DNA of 64,000 bases from Platynereis dumerilii (GCA_026936325.1 JAPTHN010000102.1:186001-250000), one strand, 5' to 3'; counted from the stretch's first letter, positions 50,501 to 57,855 are shown. The notes: generated by a model not told the origin, from the letters alone. Numbers and translations: made by a program.

Positions 50501-53500
50501 GTGATTTCCGATAAATCTGGAAAGAAAACGATCTAACTAGCATCAAGATCTCGGAATGAATAAAGTAACATGTGATCAAACATATCTGGATCATAAATAA
50601 TTTTGTTTTGGGTAAATAATGCTTCATGTCAAAAAGGTTTATGCATCCAGTGGAAATCCATGTGGAATTTATGAGCTGGTTTAACAATGAGTAGTATTGT
50701 GTACTCATAGAATTCATCTACTTGTCTGTTTCAGCTGCGTCTGGGACCGTACGGCAGACCTTTCGTACACCATCTTCTTCTCGTCAGTTGGAGTCCTCTT
50801 TCCGATCATCCTGATTTCCATCTGCTACATCCGCATCTACATGTTCGTGCGCGAGAGCAAATCCAGGGTGGATCAAATGCGGAGTCACGCTGAGAACTCC
50901 AAGGGAATGAGAGGTAAAAAAATTTAAGTTTTATCACTTGAAATATGCCAGATTCAGACTCAGACAGTCAGACTCAGATTCACTTTATTGTCACAACAAC
51001 TTAACAGGCATGAGTATTTGCACAGTACATTTTTATAATCATAACATAAGCAGTTGATGTGAAAGGGAGACCCACTGAAGGCAAATATTTGTCACTATTA
51101 GTGGCTACCCTAAGGTCAGGAAAAGCAACACACATAGCAATAGCATCACAGTCACTGTAGGCCACACCATGATGTTTCAAAACGATGCTGCCCAGTCTGG
51201 TGAAATGAGAACTGCATGTTGCTGCCACCTGGCAGAAAAGTTAGTTTTGAATGCTTCAGCATTGAGCTCCAAAGAAATAGTTCCAATTTCATTGCACATT
51301 CACAAAATTTCTATTCAACATTTATGTATACCAGAGTCAGACTCGGCAATCACATTCTCTAAGGAAGTAGACAAGGCCGTCAGCACACTCAGAAACAGCC
51401 CCGGTGTCTTCCAGACAAAATTGTGTGTGTTCCTCTGGTTGAAAGTATGTGGACGCTCGCAGGAGCTCGCGGAATAGCACACTAATCACTAGATGGCAAC
51501 ACAAGACAGCATATGTTCTGATCTGTGGCAATGCAAGAGCAGTCCACTTGTAGACAGATGCTGCCCTCAATCATGAAATAAATATATGGAATACATTTTT
51601 ATAAGTCTTTAGCACGTGCTCTCAGGATGAGGAGGGGTGTCAAGAAATATATGCACACTTTCAGTTTCTCCTATGGTTGGTTCTAGCTTTATTCTGTAAC
51701 ATTTTATCATGTCAGCCATGTAACAGGTATTGAGAAGTTCACCAGATCTTTTCAACCAATATACAGTACAAATGTACTCAGAGTGGTTCTGCGACATCAT
51801 TTGTCACAAGACGCTCGGCATGATCCCGCATTGTAAGATCACACAATGGATGAATCAGGATGATAATATTTTTCTTGGGTGTATTTTGTGGAGCAGAAAG
51901 ATGTTCACGTAGCCTTATAATAGGATATATTTCTGGAGCCATATTTCACAAATTGGCAAATTATATGCAAAAATGGCAAAGGAAAATTAACCTGGGGCAA
52001 TTAGTGTCAGAAAACCAAGAGGGCTGAGAGACTGGAATAATAAGAACTTCCTGAAGGCAGCTATTGTCTGTCCGCTCTCTGGTTATTCTTCCTCTGGTTA
52101 TTCTTCCCCTAATTATTCTTCCTCTGGTAGGTCTCCCTCTGATTATTCTTCCTCTGTTCTTCCGCAGATGTTCTCAAAGAGAAACAGGACTCGGTGCGAC
52201 TGGCCAGGACTCTCTTCCTCATCTTTGTGCTATTTTCGGTCTGCTGGCTTCCTTACGCCATAATTATCGTGGCCGATGTCAACGACACTTTCCCAACTGC
52301 CATTCACTCTTACGCCATCGCCATCGCGCATGCCAACTCCAGCGTCAACAGGTAAGGAACCACAAAATGGCTTCTGCATGAATCAATGCATGATGATCTT
52401 AATTGCTTTCAACTGTAGGGTACCTTTTCTCTTCCCTAAAAATGAAATTTTGCAAAATCCTCTTGTGGTTCTGTGATATTGTGCTACAACAGGCTGTGTC
52501 AATTCTTAATTTTATGCAAATTCAAAAAGCACATGCTGACGAAGATATAGATTGGCGAAAATGGTCGAAACGAAAAAAACATTAATAATTTGAATCAAAA
52601 TTGAAGTAGGTAAGAATTGTCGTATTGTCAAATCGAGTACAAATTTGGATTCCCCAGGTCAGAACTCACATTTTAGGCACTAGTGCTTCTGAATTTTCAT
52701 AAAATTTAAAATGTACACACCCTAGCCAGTACAACGTAGGCCTACTTTTGAAAACACAAGGATTGGTGATATCATGGCAACGAGATGTGCATCATCTGTT
52801 TAAATGGAGTAAATTTCAATATCTAGATTTACAGTCCTTGTCATACTTACGTGGAATCTCAAGTTTTTTTTCTATGCTGTTGAACTGTGATGTCAGAGAT
52901 AACTCTATTCTAGCATTGCAATATATGTAAATTAACTACAAGCTGTGATGTCATTTCAAACTGGGTTAGATATCCCAGCTTCTAACCAATGCGAATCCAA
53001 CAAACTGAGCATCACAGTTTCAACTCAGTGTCAGAGTTAAAATTGGGTCTGGGAAAACCCATGCAAGTTTGACATCACAGCCTCTCAGCCAATGGGCTGC
53101 CAGAACAAATACACATAACATAAGCCATGTGTTTACAAACAAATTGTCAAAGCCTTCGGTTTATACCAACTCCCATCAAAGTTTAAAGTTGTAAGTTGGC
53201 AAGTTTGTAGATTTATCAAACAACTCTGTGGGCATTATAACAGTTGTCTACTGTGAATGCTCACTAAGCTGCCATTTGGTAGGATTAGACTGGTGATTGC
53301 TGTGATAAATCATTGGGATCAAAAATGTAATGCTTCCTTCAATATATCAATGTTTGAACTGTGATGACGTAGTTTACAGTCAGCCCATTGGCTATCAAGC
53401 TGTGATGACGTAGTTGTAGGGGCTATCCCTGATAAAACTCTTACTCTGACACTGTGTTGAAACTGTGACGCTCAGTTCAGGAGGATCAACATTGGCTAGA

Positions 53501-54593
53501 AGCTGGGGAATCTGACCCAGTTTGAAATGACATCACAGCTTGTAGTTAATTTACATATATTGCAATGCTAGAATAGAGTCATCTCTGACATCACAGTTCA
53601 ACGGCATAGAAAAAAAAACTCGAGATTCCACGTAAATATGACAAGGACTGTAATACCAATTTTTATATAATCAAAATTTTGCCAATTTTTTTTTTAAGCT
53701 TTTTGGGCAAAATCGCATGTGCTTCCCTAAAACTTATTTTTGCATTATTCCATAGGCAATAATAGTGGGAATACCTTATATTATCTTAGGTGTCTGATGC
53801 AACCTTAAAAAGAGACTTGAACCTATTCAACTTATTTGAACTGCTCAACTCTGATTGCTTAGCAGCATTTCAGTTTGCTTTGCATCCTTATATCCATCTC
53901 ATTCACAAATATGCAGACCATAACAAAAGAGCTTGATGTCACAGTAAAATGATATTATGCAAAGCAGCCCATTGTGTTTGTGTTGATGAAATATCATATC
54001 ACATAATTCACACTCATGCTGAGCAAATGATGCAATAATGCGTTGCCACCTTATACTTATTCTATGCTTATATTTTCAATACGAGAAAATCTCTGGCAAC
54101 TACTGACAATTTCTTGGTTTTAGTTAATGTGTACAACAGTAACGGTATATCTACAGACCTATCGCAACAATTATTATATCTGACTAAAAAAATGTAGGCG
54201 ACAACAAATAGTTTCGTTATTATTTGATAAATTTACAGTACGATAAGCAAAACACATACAGGTCCATTAGATTGAGGAATCGTATAGTTATTACAGTGAT
54301 GATTATAATTTTGAATAGTTCCTCTCAACAAACTGAAAGTGAATGACTTATCTTTTTACATTTGCAGCATTTTGTACGGCGTGACCAACAAACAGTTTCG
54401 CAGAAGTTACCTACGTATCCTGCATCTGGACAAGTGCATGAAGAGACGAACTGCCCCCCAAGGAACCCCCGAAGATGACGCCACAGAGCAGCCTACTCTT
54501 TCTTACGTTCAGTCCATTACCTTCTTGCAGAGCCGGGGACCATACATCCGGGACGTTGCCAATGATCAGAAAGAGGCCGACATATCTGCTTGA
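20338..54593 (+). CDS. Melatonin-receptor-like class A GPCR, six exons, 382 aa (gene span)
   Basis: Exons 20338-20529, 45608-45698, 50070-50346, 50735-50913, 52168-52351 and 54368-54593 join in phase (0,1,2,1,2) to 1149 nt including the stop. The product is a seven-helix plasma-membrane receptor expected to signal through G proteins. Visible: N-glycosylation site N14-Q-S; GSVGN in TM1; NLAFADL in TM2; C110 and C188 as the usual disulphide; NRY (134-136) replacing DRY, followed by ICH as in melatonin receptors; P210 in TM5; CWLP (272-275) in TM6; and NSILY (307-311) replacing NPxxY. NRY plus N(A/S)xxY is the melatonin-receptor signature, and length fits (about 350-380). Compared with human MT1, the Asn of TM4 is kept (P171-N172) and Phe of loop 2 is Trp190, but the loop-2 Gln is Arg192 and the TM5 His is Gly206, so melatonin as ligand is uncertain. 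An in-frame stop just before the ATG fixes the start. Tre1/Moody/GPR84-like receptors are the nearest alternative. Confidence 0.93.
20545..20605. mobile_element. Fragment of Tc1-type MITE beside the exon-1 donor
   Basis: TTTACAGTCCTCGTCACATT then TTTCTATGCTGTTGA matches the terminal repeat of the element at 52832-53650 in the same gene. Only one end is present. It begins 15 bp after the last exon base. Confidence 0.8.
20640..20960 (-). mobile_element. Possible LINE 3' end, minus strand
   Basis: A short tandem AGAACTC/AACTCAG run is followed by TTTATTTTCACATGATCA and later AGGAGCTTCTTGAAGACTGG. It has the look of an inverted LINE 3' tail (repeated tail, AATAAA on the minus strand). A similar layout is at 50950-51570. 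No coding part is recognised. Confidence 0.35.
21000..22220. other. Intron 1 DNA, nothing recognised
   Basis: AT-rich. Minor items only: a T run at about 21045, G runs at about 21927, and a small hairpin ATACTGCAG/CTGCAGTAT at about 22182-22211. Confidence 0.4.
22225..22380 (+). mobile_element. Internal fragment of the CAGCCAT element
   Basis: TTAATTGTGATTTTCGTCAT, CCAGACACTTT-like and ATTACTGTCATGCAG words follow the middle of the element at 56712-57637 (TTAATTGTGATTTTGTCAT; CCAGACACTTTCGTGACTATT). Neither inverted end is present. Confidence 0.5.
22493..22752 (+). mobile_element. MITE with GTTAGACA ends, copy 1
   Basis: GTTAGACACCGA at the left is mirrored by TGATGTCTAAC at the right. A second copy is at about 40290-40530 (AACAATAATCTGATTGTTTG, GGCGCTAA.ATGCAAAATT and TATCTTGGTGATGTCTAAC are shared). 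A 37-bp internal block (22511-22547) lies in the opposite orientation in copy 2. Confidence 0.75.
23004..24558. mobile_element. Foldback element, 1.55 kb, arms ~400 bp
   Basis: The left arm (23004-about 23400) and right arm (about 24180-24558) are inverted copies: AGGGAATATGTGAT at the left end, CACATATCCCT at the right. Both carry AGCGAGCTTGAACAAACTTT, GGTTAAAAAAATTGACCAAG and GGTAATATCTAAAATAAAAG or the inverse. The centre (~780 bp) has no open frame of note. The end motif is shared with the palindrome at 27385-27470. Confidence 0.85.
24727..26358. mobile_element. Tc1-like transposon with IR/DR ends, 1,632 bp
   Basis: Ends CAGTCCTGGACAAAAGTTCT and the inverse AGACTTTAGTCCAGGACTG are flanked by TA (24725-24726, 26359-26360). 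The word CCTGGACAAAAGTTCTGTCG is repeated 200 bp in on the left (24927), and an inverted counterpart (CAAGACTTTTGTCCA) lies 280 bp in on the right. This is the two-direct-repeats-per-end layout of Sleeping Beauty-type Tc1 elements. Its length is that of a complete Tc1 element, but I found no transposase-like frame inside, so it is either heavily decayed or non-autonomous. Confidence 0.85.
26361..27070. other. Intron 1 DNA, nothing recognised
   Basis: Unique-looking AT-rich sequence. The 71-codon plus frame at 26472 has hydrophobic content but no splice-compatible junctions or known motif. Confidence 0.4.
27071..27153. repeat. 83-bp near-perfect palindrome
   Basis: TTGCATTGACACCCTCGTAT and GTATTCTCCCTGC on the left pair with GCAGGGAGAATAC and GGGTCAATACAA on the right, around the centre CCATATTTT-AAAAATATGG. 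There are a few mismatches. As RNA it would make a long hairpin; as DNA it may be a solo foldback transposon end. Confidence 0.8.
27385..27470. repeat. 86-bp palindrome GTTATATCCC...GGGATATAAC
   Basis: The outer arms are exact. Inner GAATATGTGATA pairs with TATCACATATTC, and the centre GAGGCGTGGCCGAGG is imperfect. It shares the end motif GAGGGAATATGTGAT with the foldback at 23004-24558 and its right flank (TAACTTATACC) with 11802. Confidence 0.8.
27480..28065. other. A-rich intron DNA, nothing recognised
   Basis: It begins with AAAACAAAATA-type low-complexity sequence (27484-27540), then plain AT-rich DNA. Confidence 0.4.
28070..28360. repeat. Purine-rich tract with many G runs
   Basis: G runs of 5 to 10 (about 28074, 28134, 28150, 28198, 28252, 28351) alternate with AAAATT/GAAAATTTGG words. 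The plus strand is almost pyrimidine-poor. Four or more G runs in close order could form G-quadruplexes. It looks like a decayed G/A microsatellite. Confidence 0.6.
28540..28610 (-). mobile_element. SINE tail fragment
   Basis: TTATTTATTTCACCTAAACTGG matches the tail of the SINE at 6355-6545 with one change and ends in a CCTCCTCCTCC run. The head is absent. Confidence 0.45.
29070..29215. repeat. Dispersed repeat, inverted copy at 49690-49825
   Basis: TTACAGGT.ATTT, TTCACA..TG...GTGAGGAATCAATGC and CTAAACCAATCAGATT here recur as reverse complements at 49690-49825. No clear inverted ends. Family unknown. Confidence 0.6.
29543..31426. mobile_element. Foldback element, 1.88 kb, ~0.84-kb arms
   Basis: Left arm 29543-30376 and right arm 30583-31426 are inverted copies with high identity and few indels (AATTGGCTGTGTCTGAGAAA at the left end, its inverse at the right). 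The spacer is only ~206 bp (30377-30582). No transposase frame. If transcribed within the receptor intron it would fold into a very long dsRNA. The short age implied by arm similarity, or gene conversion between arms, needs counting of differences. Confidence 0.92.
31430..34260. other. Intron 1 DNA without recognised elements
   Basis: Mostly AT-rich unique-looking sequence. A C/G run lies at about 31479. An X-box-like GTTGCCATGGAAAC is at 33422-33435. The 110-codon plus frame at 33020-33352 ends in a lysine/serine-rich tail but has no supported splice sites or known domain. Confidence 0.4.
34285..34610 (-). mobile_element. tRNA-derived SINE, minus strand (same family as 9801)
   Basis: Read on the minus strand it gives a B-box-like GGGTTTCGAACCCAGG (about 34532-34547), then AGCTTGATGTCAATGAGACG and the same body down to an AT-rich tail with TATCTATCTGTCTATG at about 34285. 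It is more diverged than the copy at 9801-10125. Confidence 0.75.
34670..34784. mobile_element. Partial copy of the GGGACCGTT MITE
   Basis: G runs, then AAACTCAAG, then a C-run and GAGTCATAACCTCTGAACAG and TCCCTTA match the right half of the element at 34875-35306, 90 bp away. The left end is missing. Confidence 0.55.
34875..35306. mobile_element. MITE, 432 bp, TTA target duplication
   Basis: GGGACCGTTCAGAATTTATG at the left is mirrored by CATAAATTCTGAACGGTCCC at the right; the arms extend ~45 bp through G runs and GGGAGTTTTG. TTA flanks both ends (34872-34874, 35307-35309). A 3-bp TWA duplication suggests PIF/Harbinger, although the TIR alone does not prove the superfamily. The interior has repeated TTTTTAGTACCCC words. 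Confidence 0.85.
35310..36265. other. Intron 1 DNA, nothing recognised
   Basis: A 13-base T run at about 35671. Otherwise plain AT-rich sequence with no inverted ends noticed. Confidence 0.4.
36270..36365 (+). promoter_or_regulatory. Promoter-like CRE-CRE-E-box-TATA segment
   Basis: TGACGTCA at 36278-36285 and 36311-36318, E-box CACGTG at 36339-36344 overlapping the palindrome TGGCGCGCCA at 36343-36352, then TATATAAA at 36355-36362. The order and spacing resemble a plus-strand core promoter inside receptor intron 1. No transcript start or exon is supported downstream, and a MITE begins at 36500. Confidence 0.4.
36500..36646. mobile_element. Palindromic Tc1-type MITE, 147 bp
   Basis: CACTGTAAAAAATTTC...GACAAAATTGGTTTTTTAGA on the left is mirrored on the right, with the pair almost meeting at the centre. 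It is flanked by TA (36498-36499, 36647-36648). A truncated relative is at 10247-10346. Confidence 0.92.
36650..37225. other. Intron 1 DNA, nothing recognised
   Basis: AT-rich and unique-looking, with no inverted ends or open frames of note. Confidence 0.4.
37228..38116. mobile_element. TA-flanked element, 889 bp, with GGCAAGAAGCCC-type repeats
   Basis: Short inverted ends TAGAGTGG / (C)TACTCTA are flanked by TA (37226-37227, 38117-38118). Near both ends GC-rich words recur in opposite orientation on AT-rich background: GCAAGAAGCCC, GAGAGGCCCC (twice), TGAGGCCCCCC, CTTCTTGCCC, GTAAGAAGGCC, GCATGCCCC. This repeats the architecture of the element at 17967-18920 with a different motif. No transposase frame. 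Confidence 0.7.
38120..39055. other. Intron 1 DNA, nothing recognised
   Basis: AT-rich and unique-looking. Minus-strand frame at 38524 has no known motif. Confidence 0.4.
40290..40530 (+). mobile_element. MITE with GTTAGACA ends, copy 2
   Basis: It follows copy 1 (22493-22752) through the body to GGTGATGTCTAAC. The left 34-bp block (40290-40323, GGGATCTAACTGACAAAAAT...) is the reverse complement of the block at 22511-22547 in copy 1. The outermost left inverted end is not clear. Confidence 0.7.
41171..41490 (-). mobile_element. Dispersed MITE, copy C (inverted)
   Basis: It carries the reverse complement of copy A's core (GAGGCTGTTTGATTAGTCAT, ATCAGATGCATAATCCTTT). Inverted ends are clear here: TGGCACTGTGAAAATGGCACT at the left against AAGTGCCATTTTCACAGTG(CC) at the right, then a CACTTTAATTCGATATCAAA right edge. 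Confidence 0.75.
41500..43590. other. Interior of the 5-kb unit, nothing else recognised
   Basis: AT-rich sequence without a supported exon. The 91-codon plus frame at 42339 and the 92-codon one at 42977 have no known domain. Confidence 0.4.
44303..44533. mobile_element. Possible MITE, ~231 bp
   Basis: AGGGGGTGGCTTGGAGTTTTC at the left pairs with GGAAAACTCCAAGCCCTCCCT at the right, and ATAAATAATTCC with AAATCATTTCCC further in. No clear target-site duplication. A second CCCAGCCCTCCCTT follows the right end. Confidence 0.55.
44974..45221. mobile_element. Non-autonomous hAT element, 248 bp, GGAGTC-rich
   Basis: The ends are CAGGGCTTTGGAGTC and ACTTGAAGCCCTG. The flanks ACCTACAAT (left) and ACCTACAT (right) look like an 8-bp duplication with a one-base slip. 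The interior repeats GGAGTC(A/G)GAGTC, mostly as direct copies at the left and inverted (GACTC) in the centre. Confidence 0.75.
45259..45302. repeat. (GTCT)n microsatellite
   Basis: GTCT repeats with one interruption (GGCTAGCTTT). Confidence 0.9.
45608..45698 (+). CDS. Receptor exon 2 (residues 65-94 and first base of 95)
   Basis: Acceptor TTTTCTTTTGCAG, donor TTG|GTGAGT; begins in phase 0 and ends in phase 1. It codes loop 1 and TM2 with NLFIVNLAFADL. The Asp of LAFAD is the conserved TM2 sodium-site residue. Confidence 0.93.
45719..46140 (+). repeat. Dispersed repeat, copy 2 (uninterrupted)
   Basis: It starts about 20 bp after the exon-2 donor. It follows 17911-19322 minus the transposon, from AAAAATAACATGCACAAGGC to GGCAGAATGCCCTAATA. 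It provides the empty insertion site CATCTGAC-TA-CTGATC for the element at 17967. Confidence 0.88.
46150..47400. other. Intron 2 DNA, nothing recognised
   Basis: Unique-looking AT-rich sequence. A short (TGACAA)n run lies at 47358-47381. Confidence 0.4.
47422..47499. repeat. 78-nt hairpin, 32-bp stem
   Basis: TGATTTTGAACTTATTTTTC plus CACAGGTCTAGG pairs with the right arm at all but one position, round a 14-nt loop (AGGTGCACACTAAG). Its size resembles a miRNA precursor, but near-perfect pairing and location next to a TGACAA repeat and TTTATTCAGACC suggest a MITE or retroelement remnant. Confidence 0.7.
47690..47890 (-). mobile_element. tRNA-derived SINE, minus strand (third family)
   Basis: On the minus strand: GTGGCCTAATGGTCAAGAGC (A box), then GGGTTTGGGTTCAAATCTC (B box), then a body with GGAACTCACTTTAGTCC. 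A head-less copy is at 17715-17875. Confidence 0.8.
48265..48322. repeat. 29-bp direct duplication, two copies
   Basis: CCAGATACCCTCCAGCAGGT plus CTCACATG occurs twice in immediate succession, apparently a recent slippage or unequal event. Confidence 0.85.
48330..49680. other. Intron 2 DNA, low-complexity T tract
   Basis: T-rich low-complexity sequence at 49237-49312 and a small hairpin TACCCTGGG/CCCAGGGTA at 49067-49088. Otherwise nothing recognised. Confidence 0.4.
49690..49825. repeat. Dispersed repeat, inverted copy of 29070-29215
   Basis: AATCTGATTGGTTTAGAAAC, GCATTGATTCCTCAC and ACCTGTAAT correspond to the reverse complement of the copy in intron 1. Confidence 0.6.
50070..50346 (+). 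CDS. Receptor exon 3 (residues 95-187)
   Basis: Acceptor TATTTTTGCAG, donor ATGAG|GTAGGT; enters in phase 1 and leaves in phase 2. It codes TM3 (C110 at its top), NRY 134-136 with ICH, loop 2 of the cytosolic side, and TM4 ending EMPNFLGWG. Base composition is clearly more balanced than the introns. A second open plus frame over the same span is a shadow. Confidence 0.95.
50735..50913 (+). CDS. Receptor exon 4 (residues 187-247)
   Basis: Acceptor CTGTCTGTTTCAG, donor GAGAG|GTAAAA; phase 2 in, phase 1 out. It codes the extracellular loop Cys188 (SCVWDR), TM5 with P210 and YIRIYMFVRE, and the start of the third cytosolic loop. Confidence 0.93.
50950..51570 (-). mobile_element. Possible LINE 3' region, minus strand
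   Basis: Tandem CAGACTCAGA-type repeats lead into TTCACTTTATTGTCACAACA, as in inverted LINE 3' tails. The rest to about 51570 is of more balanced composition. The 102-codon plus and 77-codon minus frames show no domain. A similar layout is at 20640-20960. Confidence 0.35.
52168..52351 (+). CDS. Receptor exon 5 (residues 247-308)
   Basis: Acceptor CTGTTCTTCCGCAG, donor ACAG|GTAAGG; phase 1 in, phase 2 out. It codes the end of cytosolic loop 3, TM6 (RTLFLIFVLFSVCWLPYAII) and most of TM7 (YAIAIAHANSSVN). A (CTCTGATTATTCTTC)-like tandem run lies just before the acceptor and may serve as the pyrimidine tract. Confidence 0.94.
52832..53650. mobile_element. Tc1-type foldback MITE, 819 bp, in intron 5
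   Basis: Ends CAGTCCTTGTCATACTTACG and the inverse CACGTAAATATGACAAGGACTG are flanked by TA (52830-52831, 53651-53652). The arms extend more than 200 bp (AACTACAAGCTGTGATGTCA against TGACATCACAGCTTGTAGTT). CAGT-starting ends with TA are Tc1/mariner-like. A fragment of the same family lies beside the exon-1 donor (20545). Confidence 0.92.
54368..54593 (+). CDS. Receptor exon 6 (residues 308-382) and stop
   Basis: Acceptor TTACATTTGCAG. It completes NSILYG of TM7, then helix 8 (VTNKQFRRSYLRIL), a Cys (KCMKR) that could be palmitoylated, and a polar C-terminal tail rich in Thr, Ser and acidic residues. The stop is TGA at 54591-54593. Confidence 0.93.
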
Positions 54594-55380
54594 ACACTTT
54601 CTGCGAATATACTTCGGTGTTACCAGTTTACAGACACTGTCAAGGCTTGATTAGATGTTAATACATCAGTGTTCATGGATATAAATGTTAAAATACATCT
54701 GGAGATTATGTCACAATTGCAATACTGACATCACCGGTGCGGCAGTGCCCAATATGAGCATGTGAAATCACAGCTCAAGTAATACTATATCAACAGCTAA
54801 AAATCAGTATAATCATATGACATAACCTCAAACAGTCCACTCTAAGAAAAAATGGTACTTTGGTTCCCTCAAAATACCTACAGGGTATTCAGAAATTTTT
54901 GTTGGGTATTAGTACCGTATTACGACATGCATGGGGTTTTCCAACAAATTAGATATCCCATTCGTGTGCTAAAGGTACTCAGGTGGTTTAGAAAGTATTT
55001 AAATAGGCATTGAGGGTACTTCAGAGGTGTGGAAGGTATTCCAGAGTTGCACAGAGCAGAGAAACTCAAATACCTTAATTGCAGACCAACCTGCTGGGAG
55101 AGTCCCATGCCTGCAGAAAACAGGAACTAGAATTTTACCGAGTGGATCGCTCATGAATTCGGTCGCCATTATCAACAGGTCAGCGCCATTTCGTACTTTT
55201 GAAAATCGCTCACAAATTGCAGCTGAAATTGGAATATAATACATTGACAGCACCAGTGTATACAGTTAGGATTTATCTGATAATATATACAATTGAATGG
55301 GCTGTTGCTCTATTCCTCTCAGTAATTGTCAGACTTAGGTTAATTTCAGTTCCTTCGGGGAGGAGAGGCTCTATAGCATA
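54594..55380 (+). other. Receptor 3' UTR/flank
   Basis: No AATAAA is seen in the first few hundred bases. From about 54838 (CACTCTAAGAAAAAATGGTA) to about 55045 runs sequence with repeated GGTA(C/T)TCAG-like words that may be another MITE, but no matching right end was found. Confidence 0.4.
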
Positions 55381-55723
55381 CAGCCATGGCCGTTAGCTTT
55401 CACTCAGCTGCTGTGCTTCACCATTGTGCTATCATTGTGTCCAATCATAACAAAGCAAATACTTGCTCAATCTTCACCAAATTGTCAGGAATTATAGTTT
55501 GTGCACAGTAGCAGTTGTTCTGATAGAAATTGTTGAATGAAAGATTGTTACATAATGACTGTATGGCAAAATACTAAATTAGTTGAAATTCAAGCATATA
55601 ATCCGTTCCGATGCTATAGGCCTATATATGTCATTTGCATGATAGTAATAGTCACCGAAGTGTCTTCATGTGTCAGGTACATATCAAATTAAGCCTTCTT
55701 AAAAATATTACTAATAAATACAT

Positions 55724-57668
55724 CAGGGCTGGATTATCCATTAGGCTGAGTAGGCTATAGCCTAGGGTCTCACACCTCTGGGGGGCCTATCATTGGATGA
55801 AAAAAAATCAAAATCAAAAATAAATTGCTGAACATGAAGAGGACAAGTTTGAATTGGCTCTTATATATAGCATATTTTTAAAGGCACCCAAATTTATAAT
55901 CACAAACCATCAGTGACATCAAAATTCTTAAAAACATGTGTCTTGTAGGAAGCTTCTCTTTTATATCAATCGACACTTGTGCAAATACTTGCATAAATTT
56001 GGTTTAAAAAGTCATAGAAATTGTGTAAGATAATTGGAGAAATTCCATGATTATCTCAAAATGTTGACAATTATCTCCAAAATACATACATTGATCAAAT
56101 AATTCCTATAATAATTGTAGAAATTTCTGTAATAATCATGCAAATTAAAAATTTCCGTTATCTCTAGAACTTACAATTATCATAAAAATGTCCATGATCA
56201 ATGCAGTGATTTCTATTAGTATCTCAGAAATATTTGTGCAATAATTGGATAAAAATGTGGTATCTTGTTCAAAGAAATGTATCATTTCCAATTTTACACA
56301 TTTCTGTCATGTGTGTGCATTTTTTCGGCTATTTTTGGATATTGTTCACAATATATACATAATTTTTTGTATAAGAAGACGACTCTTTCACTAGCAAGTG
56401 GCTCACTTTTTCCGGCACAGGGTTTTCTCTTGCGATAGCTTGTTGAAATATAATTTTGTTTACAAGTGTAAGATCAATTGTCACAGTCAGGTGCTGAGGT
56501 GTTAAAACATAATTATAAATTTTATGTTATTGACATGATAGCTTTGTATGCTTATATACGTAAAAAAACGAAACAAAAAAACTATTACAAATTTGGTAAG
56601 GTGACCTAAGAAAGTCCACAAATAGAAAGTTGCAATAACCAGGAAATTTCTGTGGTGATTAGACTGCGCACTTCACATCTGGCAAGGGGCCTCACATTTC
56701 GGTTTAGCCTACAGCCATGGCCGTTAGTTTTCACTCAGCTGCCATGCTTCACCATGGTGCTATCGTTGTGATCTATCATTACAAAGCAAATACTTGCTCA
56801 ATCTTCACCAAATTGTCAGGAATTATAGTCTGTACACAGTAGCAGGTGTTCTGATAAAAAAACTTGAATGGAATAATGTTACATAATGATTGTATGGCAA
56901 AATACTAAATTAGAGGAAATTTAAGCATATAATCAGTTCTGATGCCATATGTCACAATCATAGTCACCAAAGTGTTTGAATGTGTTAGGTACATATCAAA
57001 TTAATCATTCATGACAAAATTACAAATAAATACATAGCTTGATTGTTGATTCGTCGGATTTTACAGAAACCATTTTGGCTTTAAATATGGCCAAATTCTA
57101 AGTAGGTGTAAAAAGATAGAACTTCACCTTATCTGAACAGAAAATTGTGTTAAATGCTTACCATAGATCTGGAATTAAATAAAACAAATGACATTTTTAT
57201 CAGAAGAAACTATTTTTCCTACTTTATTCTTACTTGAAAAATTAATAATTTTTGTAATTATAACAATTCCAGCAAATCCGATGAGGAAATGTTAAATCTG
57301 CAGAATTAATTGTGATTTTGTCATGAATGCATAATTTGGTGTGTGCTAAATACATCCAGACACTTTCGTGACTATTGCCATCATGCAAATGATATTTTAC
57401 ATCAGAATTGATTATATGCTCAAATTTTGCAACTAATTTAGCATTTTGCTTTACAGTTATTATGTAACATTCTTTCTTTCAACTAAATTTTATCAGAGCA
57501 CCTGCTACTGTGTACAGACTATAATTCCTGACAATTTGGTGAAGATTGAGCAAGTATTTGCTTTGTTAAGATCGGTCAAAATGATAGCACCATGGTGAAG
57601 CATAGCAGCTGAGTGAAAACTAACGGCCATATGGCTGTAGGGCCTCATGCTACCTTAATCCGGCCCTG
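55724..57668. mobile_element. hAT-type element, 1,945 bp, with perfect 8-bp TSD
   Basis: Ends CAGGGCTGGATTA and TAATCCGGCCCTG are inverted and flanked by AAATACAT on both sides (55716-55723, 57669-57676). The homologous inner CAGCCAT copy has AAATACAT once, confirming the empty site. The left ~980 bp is AT-rich with no transposase frame; the right half is filled by the nested element 56712-57637. Confidence 0.93.
56712..57637. mobile_element. TA-flanked CAGCCAT element (inner copy), 926 bp
   Basis: CAGCCATGGCCGTTAGTTTT at the left and AAAACTAACGGCCATATGGCTG at the right are the tips of ~200-bp inverted arms (shared CACCAAATTGTCAGGAATTA, CTCAATCTTCACC). It is flanked by TA (56710-56711, 57638-57639). 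Tc1/mariner-type, non-autonomous. It sits close to the right end of the hAT element. Confidence 0.88.
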
Positions 57669-57855
57669 AAATACATGGTTTAACTGTTGGTTCGTCAGGT
57701 TTAACATAAACCATTTCGGCTTTAGATACGGCCAAATTTTAAGTAGGTGTAGGAAGCTAGAACACTGCCATATCTGAACAGAAAATAGTGTCAAATGCTT
57801 TCCATAGATGTGGAATTTAATAAAACAATTTCAAATGAACATTTTATCAGATCAC

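Noticed and set aside
52064-52165. CTCTGATTATTCTTC tandem words before exon 5 as a protein repeat
   Set aside because: They precede the CAG acceptor and act at most as a pyrimidine tract; the frame through them lacks an independent start and conservation evidence.
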